Position numbers and translations under genes: made by a program
Source of the DNA: Polytrichum commune
Lineage: Eukaryota; Streptophyta; Polytrichopsida; Polytrichales; Polytrichaceae
DNA length: 64,000 bases
Assembly (NCBI GenBank): GCA_950295325.1
Contig: OX485805.1
Coordinates: forward strand, 36,505,501-36,569,500
Reading direction: 5' to 3'
Shown here: one piece after another, positions 21,476 to 32,469 of the stretch
How the letters are laid out: every line of letters begins with the position of its first letter
How positions within the stretch are numbered: position 1 is the stretch's first letter
The notes under the pieces: generated by a model
The model's input: the letters and a program-made list of their open reading frames with translations, nothing else
What the model was told of the DNA's origin: nothing
Database searches by the model: none

Positions 21476-22018
21476 GATGCTATCAGGCTCAGGCTGAGGA
21501 TGAATTTCTTGGACGTCAGTATCATCTTCAGTATCTTCAAGAATGATGGGCATCTGTACATGACGAGCCCTCAGAGCACGACCTGAACCTCTTGGATGTG
21601 AGAAGTTAACCTTGTCAGGCCGATGAGACTCCTCTTCAGCTCCAAGAGGTAGATCTGCCTTCTGCTTCGTGGACCCGAATACCTCTTCTCCAGCCATGCA
21701 AGGAACACGGGTACAAAACTCTTCTGCTCCAGGCATGTCCAACATGGGGTCTTCAAGGACTAAAGGATTACCTGTTTGCTTCGCCCTGCGCTATGCCATC
21801 CTTAGTTTGAGCTCTTTTTTCGTAGGGCCTGTACCGCCGACGTCACCTTTCAAGAACTGGTAGTAATTGACAACCTGTAAGAAGCCTCGAACGAAGTCGT
21901 CAACTGTAGCAACGTAGAGGTCACCGCCGCTGTTTCCAGACGCTTGAAGCCACTTGTTGTGTATTGTTTCAGCTAGATTACATGAAGGCATTTCTGCTAG
22001 TTCTTCTTCTGAAAATTT
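21476..22018 (-). pseudogene. T-B transposase, second exon (5' part)
   Basis: Starts after a GCACTATGTACTTGCAG acceptor. Encodes KFSEEELAEMPSCNLAETIHNKW and VATVDDFVRGF, homologous to the T-A exon at 47016, then a Pro/Glu/Asp-rich linker (EDTEDDTDVQEIHPQPEPD). It stops at the solo LTR and continues at 14181. The 22019-22123 intron matches the T-A intron in position. Confidence 0.8.
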
Positions 22019-22123
22019 CTGCAAGTACATAGTGCAAGTAAGTAGAGATTAGAGAAGAGTTCTTTCAGATTGGAGTAATGTGAAAAGAAAGAAAACAATA
22101 TGAAGTGTATTGGAAAAACATAC

Positions 22124-24159
22124 CCCAGTCATGAAGCCTCCCCATTGGCGATAACGGAAGTGCCAGAATGCAAGCCAGAGCTCTAGTTTGTTTAGGGCAT
22201 TCTCTGTCACTGCCCCGGCCGACACCCACCATGCACGTAGCCCGTGGTACATACTCTCCGCTTCGTCCATGGTCCTCGCCGTCCTATACTGGTGGCACAT
22301 CTTCTTGTGCTGCTCCCAGAGTTCTTCGGGAATGTACTTCTCCGTATACTTAACCATAGACTGGGTCCAGTGAAATTGACAGGTTCTCTCGCGGTCGTCC
22401 ATGCGGTCCTCCTTCTTCCCGTTGCCATATATGACCTGAACTGCATTCTAGTTGGCCTGGGCGCTGTCGGTCATGAAACCCTTGAAGTTGGGCTTGACAA
22501 CGCCATTTCTTTCCATGACAACATTGAGATTTTTCCAGAAAACGATCTGGGCATCAGAATCCTCAGATTGCATGTCACAACTTGCAATGGTCATGACACG
22601 ACAATATGTGGAGTCGTACACGTGGCATGCCATGGTGGTCCATTGTTTTACACGTTTCACATGGTCGAACATCATCCAGGCATTCTCCAGATCTTCCCCA
22701 GGCTGCATACGCTTCACCAAATCTACCCCACTACCAGGCCCGACTTTCGACATCTTGAAGACAAAAACCTTGTCAAGATCAGCCCCTTGACCGGGAAATT
22801 TGTTCTCCTGAACAAAGGCCCATAAACTAATTCCACGAAGTTTGGTGATAGAGTCCATGACACCATATCTTCTAAGGAAACGGAAACTCATGACCTTGTT
22901 GCGGATGTTTGGGGAAGCCATGTCCTTGCAGCGGTCAAGTACAGGAACAAGTTCCTCTGGAGTAAGCTTCTTTGGTGGCGCGTCATCGGGTTGAAGAAGA
23001 TAGTTGCCAATTAGAACTTTGCTAGCCTCCAACACCACTGCACTCTTGGTAGCCTAGGGAGTCTTCTCGATCTGTTCTTCAATTAGGCCACTGATCTCAG
23101 CCTTAGTGTCTCTGTAGTCGCCCACCTTGACTGGGTGATCATGTGTTCCTATGTGGATACATGCTCTTGTATGGTTGATTTTCCCAGCAACATAATAAAT
23201 CTTAGCTCCACATGTGGAAATACATGCCGGGGGTTCTTTACATACCTTGCAAACAAGCGTGGACTCAGTTGGGGGTGTTTGATCCACTACAAAGGCTTGG
23301 AAGGTACAACCTTCAAACTCTGTCTCGTTGACTTCGAAAATACGAGGTCGGCGGAACAGATATTCACACTCCTTGTTCTTGCAACGCATGCGGAAGAACG
23401 GAAGGACAAACCAAAGTCGTTTGTGATGTTGGTGGTGATGGTCTTGGTCCACACATGGCCGTCGTAACGCTTGTCCATTCCCTGTATAGACTTGGCCTGT
23501 GACCGTGCGGCCGTGTGACCAACGGGTGGCAACTCGAAGATGACAGCACCATCGAACAGAGCAGGAAGGTACTCTACCCTCTCGTGTCTAATCACCGAGT
23601 AGTCTATTTTTTTAAGAATGTTTTTTTTTCCCGGCATTGCTGCAAGTTGTTTTAATAATGGTACTATGCTAACAGTATCTTGCGACAAAGGATGTACTTT
23701 AGGAGCGTCCCCACCAACTATAACCTGAGGCAGGGGCTTGGTGGGACTGACCTCGTCATCTGAAGAAAGTGTAATTACAGATTCTACTCTAGAGTTGTCT
23801 ACAATAGGCGTCTCGAGACCGGGTTCGAGCTTGACCTTCACATCACGTGGCATAGGAGTTTGAATGGTGCAGGTAGAGAAAGAGCGAGGAGTGAGGATCT
23901 CAGTAGAAGCAGCCATCTGAGATTCAGTGAGGCCATAGACTCGGTAACTACCTGGATGAAGAGTCCAAAACATGTTATTGTTCTCATCACGATGCGAAAT
24001 GCGACCTAGGGTATGTGTAAGCTCAGACGTGACAACAATAGTGTCCACTCTGAAACCGAACCGAATACTTAGAAGTTGGGACGTCACGTAAGCTAGTCCG
24101 TTGTCATCCATGCGAAAGGTAAGTGGGACTCTCTCTCCATCGGCTCTGAGGATTGCCAT
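22124..24159 (-). pseudogene. T-B transposase, first exon, inactivated
   Basis: ATG at 24159 (MAILRADGERVPLTF). It aligns with T-A throughout: YRVYGLTES, YDGHVWTKT, CKNKEC, CKVCKEPPAC, HIGTHDHPV, DSITKLRG, FPGQGADLDKVFVFKM, HVYDSTYC, FMTDSAQAN, RERTCQFHW and FWHFRYRQWGGF. Damage: a deletion of about 11 bases near 23400 between the two Cys groups shifts frame; TAG at 23053-23055 replaces a Ser codon; TAG at 22448-22450 replaces the Trp after AQAN. The catalytic Asp motifs remain. Copy T-B therefore cannot make transposase. Confidence 0.88.
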
Positions 24160-24558
24160 ACCGACTTCTCCGTTAGCAGGCACATGAGCCATGATGAGGG
24201 GAATGAGGCCTTGCGCGGTGATGGAAATATGGAAGAGGTTTCTCAACATTGTGGGAAACCTATTTATTGGAAATGAATGGCCAAAGACAACAATGATGGA
24301 CAGATCCAAATGACGGATGAAAGATGAAGGAAAACATGAATAAATACTTCTAAAAATGACCCACCCTAAACCGAGTCTGAAAGGGAGCAGAAAGGCTGTC
24401 AAGATATACCAAATTATATCAGTCAAGTCATGGTAGACATTCTACTTGACAAGATAGTATTTATTTTCAAATAGTAGAATCCAATAACATGCATATATAC
24501 TAAACATGATAGTACCTCATGAATAGGAAATTCCAAACATTAGAATGCAACATTGTTA

Positions 24559-24978
24559 TTAACGACGAATACGCTTATGGGGCCCTTTGCCATATTTGTC
24601 ACCGTCATGTTTATGACAATGGTCAATCCCCAAACTATGAACTGCAGTGCATGCTGCGCAATCGAGTTTATGACCTTTGGCATTCCTAAACAGGGATCTG
24701 GAGTAAGTGCCCGGTTTAATAACCCCTGCTCTAGAATAGGCATGAGTTTGTAAAGTAGACTTGTCCTCTTTCAGCGTTGCAACATCTGCCTGCAAAGATG
24801 GAGTATGTGGTTGAGGAGTGTGAACGACGACAGCCGGAGGAACTGAGCAGTCATGTGGGTTGGCAATCTTAATGATGTTGACGTCTGAAGAACCATCGAT
24901 GGTCAACTTGGTGTGAATTCCAGAGGAACTAGGAGCACTTGACGGAGGAAGGTTGGGGGGACTTGCGTCAGTACCCAT
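24559..24978 (-). CDS. T-B ORF1, small Cys/His protein
   Basis: An intact 139-residue frame begins MGTDASPPNLPPSSA. Its middle (PAVVVHTPQPHTPSLQADV, DKSTLQTHAYSR) and its end, DCAACTAVHSLGIDHCHKHD followed by GPHKRIRR, are shared with T-A ORF1. The CxxC...HCHKH group may bind zinc and the basic tail could bind nucleic acid or act as a nuclear signal. It lies upstream of the transposase on the same strand, behind a TATA box. No known family is recognised. Confidence 0.75.
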   Translation of the reverse strand: MGTDASPPNLPPSSAPSSSGIHTKLTIDGSSDVNIIKIANPHDCSVPPAVVVHTPQPHTPSLQADVATLKEDKSTLQTHAYSRAGVIKPGTYSRSLFRNAKGHKLDCAACTAVHSLGIDHCHKHDGDKYGKGPHKRIRR

Positions 24979-25030
24979 TTGAGAAGAATATGAGTAGATT
25001 ACATGAAGGAATGGGTACAAGTAATCGGGT

Positions 25031-25040
25031 ATTATATACA
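25031..25040 (-). promoter_or_regulatory. TATA box of T-B ORF1
   Basis: TGTATATAAT on the minus strand, about 53 bases before the ORF1 ATG, within a block (GCATTGGTGTCTACCCTA) conserved at the same distance in T-A. Confidence 0.65.
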
Positions 25041-25636
25041 CTTAGGGTAGACACCAATGCACTTAGAATATTTGATAACCTGTTAGATCAATATAGAGTC
25101 AATATGTATTTATGTAAATTGTGACAAACTGTAGCATGAAGGATTAGAATGTATTACAATGGAAATATGAAAGAGGAATCTCAACATTGTGGGCTACCTA
25201 TTTATTAGGAATGTGCTGCCAAAAGAGAACTGCGATGCACAAGCTCCACATGACGGAGGTACTCTAAACGAGAGTAACATTAATATTTTTAAAATTTGTA
25301 ACGCTGTCACGATATACTAAATAAGAGAGTCCAAGTCATGGTAGACATACTACTTGACAGGCAATTACATATTATTAGTTGGCGCCGATATAAAGCCTGA
25401 AATCATAATTAGGCATGACGTTTCAGGACAGGAATAGGAAGTATAATGAAATCCCAATTAGGCATTAAATAAAGGAATGTCACACCTGGAAAGTCTTGTC
25501 TTAGATTTCGTGAAACTCATATCCTTTCACTTAGTGTCAAAAGTTATGAATTTCATGAGAGGCGTAAGACGTGTTTGATTGACGGGAGGGTTTGCGAGTG
25601 TTGGAGTAGACATGCACAGGAAGGGTGACACGTGAC
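25041..25636. promoter_or_regulatory. Bidirectional promoter region of T-B
   Basis: AT-rich spacer between ORF1 (minus) and the ParB/methyltransferase-like gene (plus). The ORF1-proximal half is conserved with T-A. No coding frame of note. Confidence 0.5.
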
Positions 25637-25976
25637 ATGCAGGCCCCTATCAAGAGGAGAAAGAAGAGAGGGAAGTTATATTTCAGTAGCACTAAGAAAT
25701 TGAAGTCGAGCAGGATGGGGAGGAAGAAGGTGGCGCCTGAAACATATGACACTAGTGGAATTAACAAAGTTTTAGATTTTGACGACACTGAGGAGAACAG
25801 AACATTATCGACGATAGACGAATCTCTGGGTCCCTCAAAATCCAAGAGCCCAGGATCACAGTGTCGAGAAGCATCAAAGGATGTGGGGACAGAATCCAAT
25901 CCCGCATCCAATCCAGCATCGCAGGAGGAGAGTGGCGAGGAAGAGGTTGAAGAGACGAGCTTGATGGAACCAGAAG
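25637..25976 (+). CDS. T-B divergent gene, exon 1 (basic then acidic N-terminus)
   Basis: ATG at 25637 (MQAPIKRRKKRGKLYF). The first 40 residues are Lys/Arg-rich, a likely nuclear signal; the rest is Ser/Glu-rich (EESGEEEVEETSLMEPE). A GAAG|GTTGGT donor leaves one base of a codon. The exon at 36834 begins with the two bases needed to complete it, giving ...MEPE-D-EVRLTDGQLKL. If right, the intron is 10.9 kb and contains the R2 satellite and L1 copy 2. Position opposite ORF1 matches the T-A gene at 5801. Confidence 0.5.
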
Positions 25977-26465
25977 GTTGGTTCCTCGGACCCTAAACTT
26001 GACAATTTTGAAAGAATTTAGACGCGGAATAGAAGTTAGCCCAAAAAGTGGTGGGCTTAGAGTAGCCAAAGAATAGGACCCGTCAAGGGCACCCCTCCGG
26101 AAGTGATTGTATGGCTTAGTAGTGCAGTCAAATTTCGATATTGAGGGAATCTTTCTAGAGCCCTAGGGTGCACCCGAGTGGGTCCAAAGGTTTACGGGTT
26201 TAGGGTTTGAAGGTACAGCCAAGGAGTGAAGTCAACTTTCAAAATTGAGGGAATCTTTTGGAGCTCTAGGGTGCCCCCGAGGGTGTGGAAGGGTTTTGTT
26301 CTTGAGGGTTTGATTGTAAGGTGAGGTAGGATTTGGAGGCCGAGGATGGAACCCGAAGTGTCCAGCGGAGACTCAGGTTCATATATTCGGACCCCCTAAG
26401 TTCAATTTGGTCTTGGTTGAAGGACAGAACATGATGCTTGATATGCTAGTGAAGTTCGGATTGTG
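25977..26465 (+). other. Start of the long intron, no gene
   Basis: Sequence with a loose duplication (GGAATCTTTCTAGAGCCCTAGGGTGC / GGAATCTTTTGGAGCTCTAGGGTGC) and one GGGTTTAGGGTTT telomere-like word near 26198. No convincing frame. Confidence 0.45.
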
Positions 26466-29217
26466 AGGATAGAATGTGGTGCCCCCGAGAGGTGCCGCTA
26501 ACGGCACCCCCCTCGGGGGTCTTTTTTTTATTACTTTGGTGCTTGAAAATGGCCTGTCTACACACTGCAGGGTTGAGGATGAGTCAATATGGCCAGAAAT
26601 TTCAAGTGCCTCATATATTCGGATCCCCTGAAGTTGATATTGGTCTTCGTTGAAGGTCATATAAGGATGGATAATATACTCATAAATATCAGATTGTGAG
26701 GTTATAATAAGGTGCCCCCGAGAGGTGCCGTTAACGGCACCCCCCTCGGGGGTCTTTTTTTTATTACTTTGGTGCTTGAAAATGGCCTGTCTACACACTG
26801 CAAGGTTGAGGATGAGTCAATATGGCTAGAAATTGCAGGTGGGTCATATACTCGGACCCCCTAAGTTCATTTTGGTCTTGGTTGAAGGACAGGACAAGGT
26901 GCTTGATATGAGAGTGAAGTTCAGATTGTGAGGATAAAAAGTGGTGGCCCCGAGAGGTGCTGTTAACGGCACCCCCTCGGGGGTCTTTTTCTTATTTTTT
27001 TGGTGCCTGAAAATGCCCTGTCTACACACTGCAGGGTTGAGGATGAGTCAATATGGCTAGAAATTTTAGGTGCCTCATATATTCGGACCCCCTGAAGTTG
27101 ATTTTGGTCTTGGTTGAAGGTCATATATGGATGCATAATATACTCATACATATCAGATTGTGAGGTTATAATGTGGTGCCCCCGAGGGGTGCCGTTAACG
27201 TCACCCCCTCGGGGGCTTTTTTTTCTGTTTTTTTTTTGTGCTTGAATATGGCCTGTGTAGACACTGTAAGGTTAAGGATGAGTCAATATGGCTAGAATTT
27301 TCAGGTGGGTTATATATTCGGATCCCCTTAAGTTCATTTTGGTCTTGGTTGAAGGTCATATAAGGATGCATAATATACTCATAAATATCAGATTGTGAGG
27401 ATAAACTGTGGTGCCCCCAAGGGGTGCCGTTAACGGCACCCCCCTCGGGGGCTTTTTATTTTTATTTTTTTGGTGCTTGAATATGGCCTGTCTACACACT
27501 GTAAAGTTGAGGATGAGTCAATATGGCTAGAATTTTCAGGTGAGTTATATATTCGGACCCCTTTAAGTTCATTTTGGTCTTGGTTGAAGGTCATATAAGG
27601 ATGCATAATATACTCATAAATATCAGATTGTGAGGATAAACTGTGGTGCCCCCAAGGGGTGCCGTTAACGGCACCCCCCTCGGGGGCTCTTTATTTTTAT
27701 TTTTTTGGTGCTTGAATATGGCATGTCTACACACTGTAAGGTTGAGGATGAGTCAATATGGCTAGAATTTTCAGGTGAGTTATATATTCGGACCCCCTTA
27801 AGTTGATTTTGGTCTTGGTTGAAGGTCATATAAGGATGCATAATATACTCATAAATATCAGATTGTGAGGATAAACTGTGGTGCCCCCGAGGAGTGCCTT
27901 CAACGGCACCCCCTTTGAGGGTCTGTTCTTTTATTTTTTTGGTGCTTGAAAATGGCTTGTTTATTCACTCTAAGGTTGAGGGTAAGTCAATATGGCTAGA
28001 AATTGCTCGTTGGTCATATATTCGGACCCCCTTAAGTGGATTTTGGTCTTGGTTGAAGGTCATATAAGGATGCATAATATACTCATAAATATCAGATTGT
28101 GAGGATAAACTGTGGTGCCCCCGAGAGGTGCCGTTAACGGCACCCCCCTCGGGGGTTTTTTTTTTCATTTTTTTGGTGCTTGAAAATGGCATGATTATGA
28201 ACTCTAAGGTTGAGGGTAAGTCAATATGGCTAGAAATTGCAGGTGGGTCATATATTCGGACCCCCTTAAGTTCATTTTGGTCTTGGTTGGAGGTCATATA
28301 AGGATGCATAATATACTCATAAATATCAGATTTTGAGGTTGTAATGTGGTGCCCCCGAGAGGTGCCGTTAACGGCACCCCCCTCGGGGGTCTTTTTTTGA
28401 TTACTTTGTTGCTTGAAAATGGCCTGTCTACACACTGCAAGGTTGAGGATGAGTCAATATGGCCAGAAATTTCAAGTGCCTCATATATTCGGACCCCCTG
28501 AAGTTGATATTGGTCTTCGTTGAAGGTCATATAAGGATGGATAATATACTCATAAATATCAGATTGTGAGGTTATAATAAGGTGCCCCCGAGAGGTGCCG
28601 TTAACGCGCGGCACCCCCCTCGGGGGTCTTTTTTTTCATTTTTTTGGTGCTTGAAAATGGCATGTTTATGCACTCTAAGGTTGAGGGTAAGTCAATATGG
28701 CCAGAAATTGTAGGTGGGTCATATACTCGGACCCCTTTAAGTTCATTTTGGTCTTGGTTGAAGGTCATATAAGGATGCATAATATACTCATAAATATCAG
28801 ATTGTGAGGATAAATTGTGGTGCCCCCGAAGGGTGCCGTCAACGGCACCCTCTTTGGGGGTCTGTTCTTTTATTTTTTTGGTGCTTCAAAATGGCCTGTA
28901 TATGCGCTCTAAGGTTGAGGATAAGTCAATATGGCTAGAATTTTCAGGTGAGTTATATATTCGGACCCCTTTAAGTTCATTTTGGTCTTGGTTGAAGGTC
29001 ATATAAGGATGCATCATATACTCATAAATATCAGATTGTAAGGATAAAGTGTGGTGCCCTCGAGAGGTGCCGTTAACGGCACCCCCTTGGGGGTTTTTTT
29101 TTTTGATTTTTTTGGTGCTTGAATGTGGCCTGTCTACACACTGTAAGGTTTAGGATGAGTGAATATGGCTAGAATTTTCAGGTGGGTCATATACTCGGAC
29201 CCCCTTAAGTTGATTTT
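26466..29217 (+). repeat. Satellite array R2, 12 units of about 234 bp
   Basis: Units start at about 26478, 26711, 26945, 27174, 27410, 27644, 27880, 28114, 28349, 28581, 28819 and 29053, spaced 229-238 bp. Each has CCCCCGAG, the palindrome GGTGCCGTTAACGGCACC, CTCGGGGG and a run of T, then TTGGTGCTTGAAAATGGCC...TATATTCGGACCCC...CATATAAGGATGCATAATATACTC. The hairpin plus T tract points in the direction of the methyltransferase-like gene. Antisense frames such as MCRQAIFKHQSNKKK are repeat translations, not genes. Confidence 0.9.
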
Positions 29218-30190
29218 TGTCGCAACCCATGCTAGGTCCCTTAATAATCTTGCCAATTTTCAATTCTAGCAAAGGTTACGAGTCGCTAACCCTTCGCATT
29301 CCGCCATGCTAATGGATAGCTCCTCTTACCCCGGACCAATAGTTCATAGGAGGGAACCAACCCTCCTACTTTGCTTTCGGGACTCACCCCTTAATCGGTA
29401 ACCCATTTCCCCAATGTGGACTTCCATCCATGGAAGTCCAATCCTATGTTGATCATCGCGTTGCCGGAGCAACACTACAACAACCCGAACCATACTAGGC
29501 AACTATGGCCTCACAATAGGCCAAAGCCCATGGAGGCCTTGCCGTTCGGCCTCGGGTGGGTGAGGCCACACCACCTCACCCATATAAGCCTCTAGGACTC
29601 TACGCGGGACCCCTACCCCACCGTCAAGAGACCTCTTGTCTCTCTACCAAGAGTTGGGGCCAAGTGGACATTTTCCCTTAGCTGCTGGGCCTAGAAGCCC
29701 CTAGCAGCTTCAGACCATCATAACTTCCTTGTTTGGTGTCTGATCTTAACAACCAACCACTCCATCTTCATCTACGCTTCACGTAGATGCCGATGGACTC
29801 CTCACTTGCCCCATTTGGGCAAGTACTGACGAAGTTATGCCTGTTTGAACCTTGGCAGTCCCGGGAATCACTCCCAGGCACTGCAGTACCAGGGCGCTGT
29901 CCCGGGACAGCGCCCCACTTAAATGGCCATAACTCCTAGCTCACACCTCCGATTGAGGTGTTCTTGAGCATTCTAGAATCACCACGCCATGAGCTACGCA
30001 TAGCTCATGGCCTTACCCTTGTGCCTCCTAGTCTCCGTGGGTGGGAGGCGTTCCCAACGCCCGGGGCCCTCACCCACACTAGGATCACTTGGGCCCTCTC
30101 ACCAACGGCGCCACAAGTCCCGGGTGTCACTCCGGGGTCCCCCTTGTGCCCATGGTGTTTCGGGCACTCCTCATGGAGAGGTGCGCGACA
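29218..30190 (-). repeat. 3' LTR of L1 copy 2
   Basis: 973 bp; on the plus strand TGTCGCAACC...GGTGCGCGACA. No difference from 35527-36499 seen by eye. It carries the palindrome GCGCTGTCCCGGGACAGCGC near 29890-29915. Confidence 0.93.
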
Positions 30191-30990
30191 CTCACCCCCA
30201 CCAAACGGAGTCGATGCCCTCATCGACTATACTCGTAGTCGGCACACCAATTCTCAAGTTGCCATCCTCTATGGTGCGGCATTGTGTTTACCTTAGGGCG
30301 CGACCCCCACAATGCATCTTCAAATTTGGCATAGTCCCAAAGGTGTCGTTCCTAGGTGGTCCGTTAGCGACCTTGGATCTCTCATCCAAGGACCTAACCT
30401 ATACTAGACCCACCTACTTTAGGACTCACTTGGGTTGCCCCTCCTTTGGGGCCTCCCCCGTTAGGCTCCACTAGCCTAACGTGACACATCTAGGCGAGAC
30501 CTCAACGCTTCCACTAAGTTGTCTCGGTTGCAACTCCGAGATGGCTTTCCATTGTTAAGCCACGCCTCGATCGCACGGGAGTGATGCCAAGTCCCGCCCG
30601 ACTCGGTTCCCACTTTGCTCTTTCGAGACATGGGTTCATGACTCCCATGCGCCAACTTTCATTAGCTCACGGGTAGCACTTTTATGAGCACGCGCCATCA
30701 CCTTGTCCCCGCCCGGACAAGCCCACAACTAAGAAGTTTCTTGGTTTTATCCAAGGCCCCTCCAAGCCATGGCCCCCAATTACTCGGCTTACCCAACCTA
30801 GTTTGGCATATCTATTCCCCCTCTTCCATTAACCAAGCACAAGTACAAGACTAGGACCTCATCTCATACTTTTCTCTTTGCACCACTAAAGTTTGGACTT
30901 TATTCCCTCAAGCCAAAGAACAAGTTAATGTTGTGGAGTAATTAACCTCGAAGCTAAGTGTGCTACTAGCGTCTCTCCCCCACTAAAGGA
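30191..30990 (-). other. 3' untranslated region of L1 copy 2
   Basis: Non-coding and closely similar to 18713-19513 of copy 1. The complement of the polypurine tract (CTCACCCCCACCAAA) adjoins the LTR. Confidence 0.6.
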
Positions 30991-31553
30991 GATTGATGTC
31001 CTCATCAATGCCTACGCTTCATTTTATTGGAATCCTTAGCCTTAGTTTCTCCAAAGTGCTTCACCAATTCATTGGTGTTGACCATGTCTCTTGCCGCCAC
31101 CCAAGCGGTTTCTTTCTCATGGTATCCTCACCATTTCACCAAGTACTCCTTTGTATTTTTTCTTTCCTTTTCACTTGGGCTTCCTACACTTGAGGATGCC
31201 CTCTTACCTCATGTTCCAAATGACCTCCACAAGGTGGGGAGGTGGCCTAATCACTTGCTTGTGATCGGGCCACAAGGTGTCGTCCTAAAATGACTTTCGT
31301 AATGAGACATGAAATGTCGGATGCACTTTGATCTCCGGCGGTAATTCCAACTTATATATGTCCTTGACCACTTGTTCCACAATGGGAAACGGAGCTCCAA
31401 TTTTGGACATGAACTTTGGAGTGAGGCCTTCCAGCTAAGTGAAGTTGTTCACATTCAACAACACCTTTTGGCCCACCTCATTCTCCACTTCGCGTCTTCC
31501 GGCATTGACTTGCACTCCGTAGCACCTTCGGGTTTTCTCCACCAACAACTTGG
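30991..31553 (-). pseudogene. L1 copy 2 integrase C-terminus and chromodomain remnant
   Basis: On the minus strand this matches 18150-18710 of copy 1: VHPTFHVSLRKSF, then a hydrophobic KKxYKxxLVKxxGYP-like stretch and VAARD. Broken by stops. Its downstream position identifies the element as a chromovirus rather than a copia-type element. Confidence 0.6.
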
Positions 31554-32189
31554 TCATCTCCAAGACTTGTTTACATTCTTGGCCAAGTCCTCACCATCTT
31601 GGTTGAACTCTAGTGTTGAATGTGCCCCCTCGAGAGCTAGGTTAATAGGTTGGAGCGCATCCACTCCATAAGCCACCACCAAAGACCACCCCTTGGTAGC
31701 CAAGTGCGTGGCTACATTGCAATTACACTCCGCTCGACCCACATAGTCCGCCCAATCTCCTTGGTCCGCCCCCACCAAGTTCCTCAAGTATTGCTTCAAG
31801 ACTCCATTCACACGTTCCGATTTCCCATTCATTTGGGAATGCAAGGTCGTGCTAAACCTTAGTTTCATTCCGACCTCCTTAGAGAAATGCATTGAAAATG
31901 CACTTGTGAACTTTGGATCTTGATCCCACACAATCACTCTTGGCAACCCGTGGTGCCTCAACCATCCTTTGAGAAAAGGCTATGCGGTCTCCAACGCGGT
32001 GGCGGTTCCCACAATCGGCACCATGTGTGCCCACTTGGCAAACCGCTCTACCATCAACAAGATGGCATCATACCCATGTGACTCCGGCAAACTTGTGATC
32101 AAGTCCATGCACATACCATGCCATGGCGCCAACGGGATAGGCAACGGTTGCAAGAAGCCGCCTTGCTTTTGGTAAGAGGCTCGGTTCAC
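31554..32189 (-). pseudogene. L1 copy 2 integrase core
   Basis: Two frames: 32189-31980 has HGMCMDLITSLPESHGYDAILLMV (first catalytic Asp) and ERFAKWAHMVPI; 31961-31554 has VIVWDQDPKFTSAF (second Asp), GMKLRFSTTLHSQMNGKSERVNG (catalytic Glu) and LKQYLRNLVG. All three acidic residues of the DD35E core are present, but the two frames are not continuous. This segment is the one missing from copy 1. Confidence 0.78.
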
Positions 32190-32202
32190 TTTGCACTTTG
32201 AT

Positions 32203-32421
32203 TCAAGCCTTCACAAAGTGGGCTATATCTTCCTTTATGCACCGCCAATGGTACCTCTTTGACACCATTCTATGGCGGTTTTTTCTTTCTCCTCTATGGC
32301 CGGCAATAGGACTATCATATTCCTCCTTCAAAACCGATAGCCTCAACTTGCCTTGTGGCACATATACCCGACTTTGTTTGCACTTGAACAATCCGTCCAC
32401 CAACTTAACCTCTTTGAGCAC
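32203..32421 (-). pseudogene. L1 copy 2 integrase zinc-binding remnant
   Basis: Begins LKEVKLVDGLFKCKQ and has LRLSVLKEEYDSPIAGHRG, the conserved IAGH of Ty3/gypsy integrases. The rest of the HHCC finger is not clear. Confidence 0.65.
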
Positions 32422-32469
32422 CTTGCTCTTGCGAAGCTCACCTAAAAGCTTTTGTGCTTTGGGGTAGTT

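Noticed and set aside
22244-22825. Plus-strand 193-codon frame
   Set aside because: Antisense to the T-B transposase catalytic region, whose minus-strand translation matches T-A.
26379-28614. Minus-strand frames of 60-156 codons (MCRQAIFKHQ..., MHPYMT...)
   Set aside because: They are translations of the tandem unit and recur in each copy; no start context, no independent conservation.
26466-29217. CRISPR-like array
   Set aside because: Units are about 234 bp and homologous over their entire length, with no unique spacers; this is a satellite.
29958-30474. Frames repeated in every L1 LTR (MALPLCLLVSVGG..., MILSILESPRHEL..., MLMVSSSNPGP...)
   Set aside because: They are conserved only because the LTRs are copies of each other, and they are antisense or overlapping.
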